From positions 20,684,084 to 20,748,083 of the forward strand of contig NC_092362.1 in assembly GCF_030848805.1 (NCBI RefSeq): a stretch of DNA of 64,000 nucleotides, in the 5' to 3' direction. The notes under the pieces were generated by a model that had not been told where the DNA came from, did no database searches, and saw only the letters and a list, made by a program, of their open reading frames with translations. The translations under genes were made by a program, and so were the position numbers. The DNA comes from Temnothorax longispinosus. Lineage: Eukaryota; Arthropoda; Insecta; Hymenoptera; Formicidae. Positions 36,971 through 48,184 of this stretch are shown here, piece after piece. Positions within the stretch are counted from its first letter, which is position 1. Every line of letters starts with the position of its first letter.

Positions 36971-37860
36971 TAGGCTTTTTCAACATATAAAAATAATGAA
37001 TAAAGATATAACTTATGGATTAGTAAAAAATACTAATTATAAGTAAGGTCGATAAGAGGCCATGGCAAAGATCAGAAACATTGTCATGAGTATAAAATAT
37101 TTTAAACGTTGAATTTAAAATAAACGCAACAATTAGTTGATGATTAAAAAAAGATGTTAAAAAACTTATTCTTTGTTTGGATGCGAGAATACATTAGTCC
37201 TATGAGTTCAATGAACCTATCAATTATAGTTAAAACATATATAGTTTAAATTAATTGTGTAATCCAGCAATGTAAAAAGGCCAAAAGCCTAGAAATAAAG
37301 ATGGTTAATATTTTTCACTTTTGAGAGATTCTTCGAAGAAATTTTTACCGAAGCAATTTTCTCTTAATTGTTTCCTTAGTAAAATAATTGAATGTGTGCC
37401 TCAAGAATAAAATATTCCTTGCAATAAACCCATAATTTTACAAATTCCTGTTTCACGATTTTATTTTACGTTAGTCACACTTTACGGTTTCAATATTTAT
37501 AACGTAATGTAGTGTAGAAGGAATCTTTTTCAAATAAGTGATAACTTGCTGACATTGAAGACTCACACGACATTTTGCCATCGGGTTACATCAGCTCATG
37601 AGAATATAAAATCAAGAGTAAGAATGCGAACAGTAATGGGAGATGTCCGTATGTTTTGTTCTGATGGACAGTATTAAAAGATAATGCACCCTCTCTAACA
37701 ATACCTGTATTTATAGACAGGTATTGTTATTAATCTAAGAACATTGTCGTCGGGAATGTCTCCAGCAGCTCTGAACAGACGACATACTATGCTTTGCGAT
37801 CGTCGAGGGAAGATTTGCTGTTACGTTAAACGCTCTACGATAAAAATATTTAAATATAAA

Positions 37861-37968
37861 CTTATTGCCGGTGCACTTTTACGTTCTTCGTTTCTGCGGT
37901 GTGTATGGAAAGAACGTTAGAATAGCAACTTGACTTCACGCCGCGCTTTGTCAGTTTCTGCTACAGAT
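37861..37968 (+). pseudogene. Second odorant receptor exon-1 relic
   Basis: It again reads LLPVHFYVL...CGVYGK-like with a frameshift. The flank 'cagtttctgctacagataaa' is nearly the same as at 60170-60190, but the donor GT has become AT. It is a close relative of the receptor pseudogene at 60098. Confidence 0.6.
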
Positions 37969-39028
37969 AAAATAATTTTAACGTTAAGCTAAAATAGACC
38001 TAGTAATTTTGTTAATAGTTATTTGTGTAACAAGTGAGGTAAGATGAAAATTCCCGAGTGCGGAGTTTACGCACGAGCCGAAGGCGAGTGCGATCACCCG
38101 CACGAGTGTCCAATTTTCAACCCGCACGTGTTACACACCCTATTTTATATCACACGTGCGCGTGACACACGCGTAATGGGCCACTTTCCACGCCCATGTG
38201 ATATAAAAATACTTACGTCGCCATCGAGAAATTCGCGGAATGCGTGAGGCATCACATTTCGTTATACAACATCGTACACAAAATACAATCGTTATTTATG
38301 TGAATTATCGCCGTTGTGTTCTTCTTCAACCTTTTCACTCTCTAAAAATAATTGCAAAACTGAAAATATACTTGCAGTTTATTCGGCGCGCTTTTGCAGA
38401 TTCACGACTTATTATTATTTTCTATTGCCGCACTACTGAACTAGTGCAGTAAGTTAGAGTGAAACAAAATATACTTATCCCACTCTAACTTATTGCACCA
38501 ATGTGCACTAGCTCAGCGGCAATAGAAAACAGACTTATATATATTCTCCTCACAAAATTTCCAGCTGCTCGTAGTGCTCGTCGCAGGTTTCTTGAGCGAC
38601 GTTTGAAAAAGAACCTGTCACATACACACAGCAATAGTAGTAATGTTTTAATATCCCTCACTCTCAGTATATATTTCTTCGTGCATTTGATATTACATAT
38701 AAGTGCACACATTACGTAAGTTCATAATTTAAAAAATGACTGGTAATGTCATCGTGGACGTATGATGAACATGTAAAAATGAATACAGAGACAATAAGAA
38801 GAAAATGTAGCGGAGAAAGAAAATCAGCAAATTCTCCCGCTGCCCGACGACATTAAATGTTAAAGAACGCTTAGGAACGTCCCAGCGATGTCATTACTAA
38901 TTCACGAGACGTCGACAATGTATAGAATGTGTCGTTATATATTTTTTTTACAAGTTTTATATTTTTCAAAGCATAGCGATATATGACAAGAGGGAGACTA
39001 TCCATCGGAGCGGCGCCGTCCCGGAATT
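37969..39028. repeat. Upstream of OR-A; foldback at 38417-38531
   Basis: Inverted arms 'ttctattgccgcactactga' and its copy, with 'agttagagtg' and 'cactctaact' near the loop, form a foldback of about 115 bp. The DNA at 38040-38250 is GC-richer with acg/cgtg-rich blocks that look like a dispersed repeat. The last 150 bases before 39029 should contain the OR-A promoter. Confidence 0.6.
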
Positions 39029-42000
39029 ATGGATATATTGCCATTAAATTTCCGAGTTTTCTGGTTCTGCGGTGCATGGAGCGAAGAGAAGGATAATAAT
39101 CTTTTCGTTCGTTGCTTAAGTTTGTGCTACAGGTATTGTACGATACTTTTCTATCTACATCATGCCTCTATTGCAGATATAAATCTGTATGTTGTATATA
39201 CTTGATATATTCGAATCTATATATATGCAGTTAATTTTTCTCTTTTTGTTCTCATTATTGAAAAATTAATTTGTTAATGAGATTTTTATTGAGATAATTA
39301 TTTTGCGGCTACATAGTTTATATTTAATAAAATATTAATGTGAAAGAATTGTAATCTGATTACATTATCTGACTGCATGCATGGAAAATCTGTTTTTACT
39401 TAATTTCTACTTTAGGCTCAGTCAATTCATTTTGTTTCATTTAAGATTTTACGATCAGACATTGTTGGATATTTCTACTTAATTAAGATGTAATTAAAAT
39501 TATTAAGATATTAAGATATAATAGAATTTCCAGGTATGCCATCGTTACATTATTATATGAGTTTACGATATTGGAAGTAATCGAGCTTGTAAGGACGCAC
39601 GACAATATAGAAGATATAACTGAAGGACTCTTCCTAGCGTTAACTTATGTAGCATTTTGCTTTAAATACGGAAACTTCTTAGCGCGACAAAACGAAGTGT
39701 CCATGTTGCTGGACTGTTTTCGAAGCGAAACGTGTCAGCCAAAGAATTCCGAAGAAAAGATGATCCTCCTTAAGTACGATCGCAAAGGTATTCAGTAATT
39801 GTCTTTCTGACGAAATTAGTACAAACCATGAATTTTAAAAATAATAATTTAAATAATAAGAATGTTAGACTCGTGAAAAGGTTAAAAACAAATAGGAAAC
39901 GGCTAATGCGAGTCAGCGCGGGACTTGGTGCGCGATAAAAACAAATAATTTAAAACAAAGTTAATTTAAACGAACGTTTCGACTCTGCATCGAGTCATCT
40001 TCAGCGTTTATTAGGCAGATCTCTGCAAACCTCGGGGCCAAAGAGCTTCCTTCCCTAGGAGTTGTCAAGAGCGAGCTGAGAAGCAAACTCTGTGGACATA
40101 ACCACTGTAAAAAAAAACCGCATTAATTTAGAGAACGGTAAAATCCGGGGGAGTGGGCTTACCTCAAGATTTGCAGAAGTCAAAAATACATCGTAGTCAT
40201 GGTGGTATCGTAGTTACATTAAGGTGCACATCTCAGACAGATCGAGAAACAGTGGTACGGACGGAATAATTTAAATAATATTTAAAACTGAAGTTATTAA
40301 TAATACGAATTTTTAATATACTTTTGCTACAGCAATGCAATCAAAATTTTGATAGACAGTAATAGAGTACATTGATATCAATTTTAATTCAAAATGTATT
40401 AAATTAAATTCGAAAAATATATTTCGCCATGTTCCAACGACATTTATTATATCAGACTGTGACTTTATTTTTCTTTTCTATGATATACTTTTTCTAAAAT
40501 ATGTACTTGATATGTATAAACTTGAAAAAATTATATTTTTAATATTTATGTCTGTCACAGCCAAGTGGTGCGTTCGAACTTTCATGAGTATATCTCAAGC
40601 TACTTGTATAGCTCTTATACTCGCCCCTATTGTGGGGCCTCAGAATAGCGACAGACCACTGCCGGTCAAGACATACCTGCCGTACTCGATATCCGGCTTA
40701 TATCCGTACCTGGCGACTTACCTTCAGCACGTAGGCGCAATATTTTACGGGGTACTGTTGAACGTTTCGTTTGACTCCCTCGTCTACGGCTTCACCCTTC
40801 ACGCCTGCGGGCAGATCGAGCTGCTGCGCTATCGTCTGTCGAAGATCTTCAAGGATCGTCCAGAGCAATATCGAATCGATTCGAGCAAAGGCACGATGAT
40901 CAGCGAGTGCGTGAGACATCACTTATACGTACACGAGATCGTGCGCAGGATACAGTCGTTGTTTGTGTGGACCGTGGCGATTTTATTCATTTTCAGCATG
41001 GTCACCTTGTGCACCAGTATTTTCCAAATGTCCAAGGTCGCGTAAACTGAAATCCCTACGATGATTCTTACGATTATTCAATTGGCATCTCAAATTCTTT
41101 TAATATTGGCCTAATCTAATTTTATTTTGTTTCTTTTAACATTATTTTAAATATTGAAAAATATTTGAAATAATATTAAAAATAAATACTTAAACTAATA
41201 GATACCAATATAGCAGATAGCAAATCATCGATAAAAGAAAGTGTCGCTATCACTGAATATATGTATAATTCGCTACGTGTGTCGCGGTAAGTACTGCGTG
41301 AATGTACTGACCTAACGATAAGTTTTTTTTCGCAGAAGAAGATTCTCAGCGTCAAATTTCTCTCGTTGACTATGTACCTCGGCTGCATGCTGTTTCAAGT
41401 GTTCTTCTACTGCTGGTATGGAAATGAATTGCAACTGAAGGTGATCGAAAATGAATAATAATTAATTAAATTAAATGCCTGTTTCAATCTGTAATTCGTA
41501 ACGGAATAATATAAGCAAAATATGAATTGTATAGGAAAGTGAGGCAAGACCCACCCCTTCACCTACATTATTTGTATTAAACGGTTAAAATTATACATAA
41601 AACTTTAGAATGTTTATTTTTAAAACTTATCGAAATTAAATTTTTATTAAGCTTTTATCAATTGTGAGTTTTAGCCCGTTTTATCCTATCTATATATAGG
41701 CTAAAACGGACTATATTAAATGGTAAAAAAGATCAAGAAGTAAATTAATAGAAGCTTTATATTTAATTATATTTTTTATTATTAAAAGAAAAAAAATTTT
41801 AAAGTTGTTTAAAGGTAAAAGAGTAAGCTGTGATTGATCAGGATATTATTCTTTTATTTACAATAATTAAACATCACCAATGATTGTTTCTTGAGAATAC
41901 AAAAGATAAAACATAAAAGGATAGGTATATATAATTGATTCATTTTACTCCATATCCAACAATTCTTTTTATCCTATAACAATTTTATTTTAATTTATAC

Positions 42001-43332
42001 ACTAAATTTTTTATTTCAATATAATTTATTATAAAATATTACTTTTAGATACCCACAAAAAGAAAATGTAAATTTTAATACATTATGATCTGTGAATTTA
42101 GTTATCTTATTCAAAAAATATAAGTATAAAGGGCTGTAAGGGTCACAACGCGGATCACAGTGCGTTCAGATATAAATGTGATTTATTCCTCGATTTACAA
42201 AAATCCAAACGTTTCGACTCCTGTCCGAGCCATGCATCCTCAGTGGTATAATATTAACATCAAAAATATATATTCTCCCTTAACATGGTGAGTTTACTGT
42301 TTCAATTTGACAGAAACTTAGTGAGACTAAAAGGTCCAAATCAGTTAGTCTGGAGAAAAAATACATCGCAGTCAAACCGAATAATAAGAAAATAAGGCAA
42401 AGAGAATGATCTGTGCAGAGCGATCTGTAAGACGAGATCCCATCGACACGACGCACAACGAAAGACTAGTCTAACTGATTTGGACTTTTTAATCTCACTA
42501 AGTTTCTGTCAAATTGAAACAGTAAACTCACCATGTTAAGGGAGAATATATATTTTTGATGTTAATATTATACCACTGAGGATGGCTCGGACAGGAGCCG
42601 AAACGTTTGGATTTTTGTAAATCGAGGAATAAATCATATTTATATCTGAACGCACCGTGATCCGCGTTGTGACCCTTACAGCCCTTTCTACTTATATTTT
42701 TATTTCGAGGGTCTTTATATCACACTTATTATTCAAAAAATTTGACGGCTGTTAATAAATAACTCAAGATAAGTTCAAAGCATTGCAATGCAACTTTTCA
42801 GGTGAAATTAATATCATATTTATCCAATAAATGACAATATTTGTTAACAGCATCTAGCGATTGAACCATTTTATTTCGCAGTCGGTCTTACCCCGGTTTC
42901 CCTTATATAATATAACATCATAAAACACGTTTCTATTCGTGTAATGTTCATTTATATGATAACTTTGTGCCGAATTATAGATCATCTCAAACGGGCTTAC
43001 CATGAATGCGTAAAGATATTTTTTGTCATGTGTATGTGTAGAGCAGGGGCATCGGCGACGCTATTTATTCGAGTGATTGGACGACCGCCACGACGCAAGA
43101 CCGGAGAAGTCTGCTATTCGTGATGGCCATCAGCCAAAAGGGATTGAACCTGTCTTATTACGGAATTTTCAGCTTAGGCATCGACACTTTCACTGGGGTA
43201 AGTTTGCAATGACGGTGTGCTTTATGTATATACCTGGCTTAGCGGCAGTAACAAGATAGTCGACGATTCTTCCTTTTGCAGATTTTGAAAATGTCCTACT
43301 CTACCTTTAATGTTCTACAACAGTCGATGTGA
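39029..43332 (+). CDS. Odorant receptor OR-A (7tm_6), intact
   Basis: Six exons, 39029-39132, 39534-39787, 40561-41036, 41336-41440, 43042-43197 and 43282-43332, join in phase to give 381 aa. It begins MDILPLNFRVFWFCGAW and ends with the family's C-terminal signature (SYYGIFSLGIDTFTG, then ILKMSYSTFNVLQQSM). Exon 3 carries YLPYSISGLYPYLATYLQHV and the cytoplasmic loop before the late helices. Insect ORs are seven-helix ligand-gated cation channel subunits that pair with Orco in antennal neurons. Exon boundaries and phases equal those of OR-B to OR-D, but the sequence is clearly divergent. Introns 2 and 4 are swollen by repeats with ribozyme-like motifs. The ligand is unknown. Confidence 0.92.
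39880..40260. mobile_element. Element fragment in OR-A intron 2, Penelope-like terminal motif
   Basis: This block is GC-richer than the flanking intron. Its minus strand at about 39974-40004 reads ctgaagatgactc, a 6-base loop, gagtcgaaacg. This is a CUGANGA-stem-GAAAC arrangement as in hammerhead ribozyme cores of Penelope-like elements. No reverse transcriptase was seen. Confidence 0.45.
42119..42698. mobile_element. Large foldback element in OR-A intron 4
   Basis: Two arms of about 235 bp (42119-42356 and 42466-42698) are inverted copies with few differences, separated by about 110 bp. Each arm carries a ctgaggatg ... gaaacgtttgg motif (plus strand 42576-42609; minus strand about 42209-42243). 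No coding sequence is present. Confidence 0.85.
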
Positions 43333-44380
43333 CAACACCTGAATTATAGAAAGAATGACAACTTATATAGAAATACATATTTTCTTACATCCGTGTATTT
43401 TAGACACACATAAAAGTTCTTTAAAGTAGAATTGTCTCTAAATTATTGATTATTTTTTACTAACCAGTATTCTGCGTGACAATCTACATTTATTAAATAT
43501 CTAGATTTTTATGTAATAATATCCTTTATATAATAATATTAAGTCAATTAGACTTTTATCTAAATTTTTAATGATAATAATAGCGTTAAAATAAAAAAAA
43601 GATCTCTGTCATCGATATGTGTAGAGTTTTTATGCCTCATCACCAGTGTTCTTTATTCACTACGTGAATATATTGGTGTTGGCTATAATTTATTTATCGC
43701 GACTATATCTTTTTTGTCTGAAGCAGACGTAGCATTATATAATGCTTCACAACAGAAATGGTCGGTGCTATTGAATTATTCACGCGTCGATATATATGCC
43801 AACTAAGAAACTCTACGAAAAAAAAATAATAGAAAAATAGTAAAAAAACAAGATAATTAACTAAGACTAACAAATGCAATCCAGAGAACTCGTTTCGCAC
43901 GATTAATCGATACGATTGATCTAATTATCATGCATACCTATATTGCGAAAATTTAACTTTAACATTTCATGTTTTATATTGACACATGCGGTTCTTTAAC
44001 GAGATAAATCGAAATATTCGTGACAGCTAAGCGCTTTTTCTCTTTTTTTTAATAATATATCGTAAGCAATTGGTTTGAGAGTATCGTTTTGGAATTATGC
44101 AAAGGAAGAAGCGTGAAACCTACCTGCGAAATCGTATCCTGTTTTGCCTCGAAAGCATTTCCATACATAGCGACGTACCTGCAACAGATTGCAGCTGTTT
44201 ATGCAAAAATACTTCACGTTTTCTTTGACTCGTTCTGTTTCGCGAATCAACAACGAATCGATAACAAATAAATCGAATTAGTCTGTTATCGATTAAAGAT
44301 ATGAACTATTAAACCAGATTATACACGGTGAGTTTTATTTCGTGTGCCAAATATCTCCGCCAAATATCTCAGAAATTATT
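43333..44380 (+). pseudogene. Odorant receptor exon-3 remnant (44080-44275) and flank
   Basis: A frame at about 44090-44270 reads AFPYIATYLQQIAAVYAKIL then HVFFDS. This aligns with YLATYLQQFLALFYAIMLNVSFDS of the intact receptors, but the remaining helices and splice signals are lost. The flanking DNA reappears at 61740-62900 with an almost identical remnant at 62620-62790, so the pseudogene was duplicated with its surroundings. Confidence 0.65.
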
Positions 44381-44943
44381 GGTTTATTGTTTCAGATAAA
44401 AGTTGGAGGGTTCAGTTTTAATCAATTCGCATTAATAAATAATTATACAGTTCTTCGGCCAGTTTGCGGAAACTTCTTATCTTTTCACTTCCAGCTTGCA
44501 CAGTTTATTATTTACGTAGCACAATACCTTTCGCCAGTCCAGTACTATCTTTCTGTATCTCTATTTTCCTGCGGGTATTTAATATTGCATAACAGAAGAG
44601 TTGCTCAACAAATTCTTATTTTGCCAGACACGCAACGTTATATTAACTATATATAGAAACAAATTCTTTTCTTCGATAAACGAGATGTACACGATGTTGA
44701 AAAAGGGCTCCGATGAGAAACCGAGGCGACTCGGTCGTATTAAAATTTAATGTGCGCTTGACAACGTGTACGGCATTATTAATGCATAAATGCAATTGTA
44801 ATGATAGGATGTTGTCAGAAATGTTACTATCCCGCTAGAAAAAGAAAGACGAACCTGTACATTATTAAAAAGACGAAGGAGATTTCGCAACGGCTGGAAC
44901 GACGGGACGAGAATAAAGCCAGCAATTACACGAGGATGAAGAT

Positions 44944-47659
44944 ATGGACATTCTACCGATAAACTTTAAAGCCCTGCGTTTTTGCGGCGCATGGAAAGAG
45001 CGGGAGGACGACAACATGTGCGTTGGATTTTTGCGCCTTTGTTATAGGTAGTACACATGAAGCAGTTATACCTAAAATATACCATACAGCAAAAGATAAA
45101 GATAGTGATACAAAAGGTTTTCCGCATCGATCTGTGAATTTCGCCATTTCTATAAGAGTCTTCTCCTTTTCTCGCCAATTTATTCATCGATCATTTAAAG
45201 CATTGGTAAATTACAGATACGCGGTTTTTCTCTTGATATACGAGTTTACGGTATCCGATGTGATAGAGATGATTCGCACGCGCGACCGCATTCAAGAGCT
45301 AACCGAAGGGCTCTTCTTAGGACTGACTTTCTTAACGCTGTGCGTGAAGTATGCAAATTTTCTGTTGCGGAAGAACGAGCTGTTGGATTTGTTGGAGTGC
45401 CTGCGCGTGAAAATGTGCCAGCCGAGAAATTCCACGGAAAAGCTGATAATGGAAAAGCACAGCCGCAGAGGTACTCGAGTATTCGCAATTCGCAAATATG
45501 CATGTAGTTTGGCATAAATGTTACGTATCACGAAATATAAATACATATATCAACGATCATTAATCAACCAAGATAATTAAGAGAAATATATATAATATAA
45601 ATAATCATCTGTCTAAATATAATTTCTTGTTAACTAGATATTGCTATCATACTGCAAATTGATAAATACTTTGGCACTTAAATAATTGCTTTGATTAATT
45701 GCTTAATAATTAATTAATTATGCTAACAGTTAATTAATTGTTAGGATAATTAAATATTGTGTAACAACCTTTGTGACAAACATGCAATTTTGTTAAAGTA
45801 TTATGTCTTAAAGTTTTTCTATCATCTAACATGCATGTAGATATCAAAGATATTGGATTACGAAAATGTACAAATGGATTTTTTATTTCCTTTGCTTTGA
45901 TAAAATATTAAAACATAATTAAAACTATTAAAACATAATTAAAGTTAATTGTACGTCGACGGTGTGCGCACGCATTTCTAATTCTTTTTTAATTAGAAAA
46001 GCTCATTGTAAAGAAAGATAAAAAATCAATTAATATCTGTAACTGATGTTAACCAAAAGTCTAATGTTTATAACAGCTAAGTGGAGCACTATCGCGTTCA
46101 TGATGATATCGTATGCGTCCGCGTTAGGCTTCCTTTTACCACCAGCTCTAGAGCTACTCAAGGGGGGCGAGCGTGTGCTGCCAGTGAAGTCATACATCCC
46201 GTATTCCGTGTCAAATCTACTTCCATATCTAGCTACGTATCTGCAGCAATTTTTGGCGCTATTTTATGCAATAATGCTTAACGTTTCCTTCGACAGTCTC
46301 GTTTACGGGTTCACGATTCAAGTTTGCGCGCAGATCGAGCTGATGTGCTGCCGATTGACGGACAGTTTGAAGAGCACCGGCGATATTTCTTCCGGACGGA
46401 AGCCGGATACGGAAGCCTCGATCGTGGAATGCGTCAGACATCATTTGCTCGTGGGCATTCTGGTAAAGAAAATACGAGCGTTGTTCATATGGACGATAAT
46501 GATCTTCTTTTTCTTCAGTCTGCTTATCGTGTGCACCAGTATCTTCATTCTGTCAAAGGTATCGCAAGAGAGATGTTTTATTTACCCTCGGCCGTGCGAC
46601 GTATGTACATTTATTTCTTGCAGAAGAAACTACTCAGCTTTGAGTTTCTTTCGATGTTCATATATCTGAATGATATGCTGCTTCAACTGTTTTACTATTG
46701 CTGGTACGGAAATGAACTTGAGTTGAAGGTAAATAAGCGTAACATTAAAAATAATACGTAGAGAAGCTTACCCTGGTCAAAAAATTTTTCATATATCCTC
46801 AGAAATTTTCTAAGAATTAAGACTTATAAAAAATTCTTAAAGAATATATATAAATTTCTCAGATACTTCCCGAAATAATTGGACAAGAATTTTTAGAATA
46901 TTTCAGTATTCATACGAAAATATCTAATAAATTGCACAGATTTTCTCGTATTTATTCAGATTTTTACACAGATGTGTTGGCGGGAAAAATCTGAAAATTT
47001 TTATAGATGTTCTGATTAAATATATATGAAAGACTCTCGACATTTTTCCACTAGGGTAATATTTGAAAGAAAACATTTAAATGCGAAACAGAAAGTTTAA
47101 AAAGTTTTATGATTTAAAAAAACAACTTGCGATGATTGTTCGAAAATTATCTTGCATTGAGAAGAGTTAATATCTCCGTGCAAAAAAATATTATATTAGT
47201 TGGTTAACGTTTTTCGCAAATTTCTGCCGCAGAGTAAAGGCATCGTGAACGCTGTGTATTCCAGCGACTGGACAATGGTGACACCGCAAGAACGCAGATT
47301 GCTGATGCTGATTATGATAAGCAGTCAAAGAGGAATAATGCTCTCCTATCACGGAGTATTTGCGTTATCCCTTAACACTTTTACTTGGGTAAGTAAATGT
47401 GTTAGTAAAAAATAATTAAAACATAAATGTACATATATATTTTTTTACGTGTATTGCAAGATTCGTGTTTGAGGTATAAAAATTATTGCGATAGTTACTT
47501 ATCTACGCATTCGAGTTATGGCAGGAAACAATTGCACAAATTAACATGAGTATAAATAGATCTTTCTTACGCGTTTCGCAGTGATGTAATATCTTATTTC
47601 CGCAGATTTGTAGGACTTCTTATTCAGCTTACAATCTTCTGCAGCAAGCATCCAATTAA
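44944..47659 (+). CDS. Odorant receptor OR-B (7tm_6), intact
   Basis: Six exons, 44944-45047, 45217-45470, 46077-46558, 46624-46728, 47233-47388 and 47606-47659, give 384 aa with no internal stop. The N-terminus is MDILPINFKALRFCGAWKER. Exon 2 encodes YAVFLLIYEF and the first helices. Exon 3 has YIPYSVSNLLPYLATYLQQF and MLNVSFDSLVYGF. The end has YHGVFALSLNTFTW and ICRTSYSAYNLLQQASN, the family's C-terminal signature. It is very similar to OR-C and OR-D (most codons identical), indicating recent tandem duplication. The 5' flank of about 560 bp is also shared, so regulation is probably common. Exon 1 to intron 1 uses the donor AG|GTAGTA. Confidence 0.93.
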
Positions 47660-48184
47660 TTGACTGTTGTATTGTATATATAATGAAAAAAATAACATTT
47701 ATTTTGCTGTGCAAAATAATCTTATAGACAAAACTTATAGACAAAAATATCTTATTAAACAAAACGTAAGATACGGCGCAGTATTTTTTTCAAAAGATCT
47801 ACTATTAGCAGGTTTCTTCGCAGTAAGAGTAATATCCATTGGACGCATATTACAAATATAACGGTGTATTTTTAGGTGCATTGTTAAAAAATGTGACGAG
47901 GTAGTAGTGATTCATATAATTAATATAAAAGAGTAAGAATCCTATAAGATAAAATGCAGTTCCACAAAATTGGTACACAGTTTTCCACAGGTGGTACTGG
48001 TTCCACTAAAAACATGAAAGAACACAAGACTTTCTGCTCTAAAGTAGATAAAAAATATTGTCTATAAATATTCTGAAAATATTTTTGGATTATGGTACCG
48101 TTCTGTTGTTCTGTCTGGAATATCATTTTATCTTTGCGTATATTGACGAAAAGGGATGATGAGGCACTTTTCACGTCTGCTGCT
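47660..48184. other. Intergenic between OR-B and the ADGF pseudogene
   Basis: AT-rich sequence shared with the other units. It contains 'cagttttccacaggtggtac' and probably the OR-B 3' UTR. No gene is seen. Confidence 0.5.
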
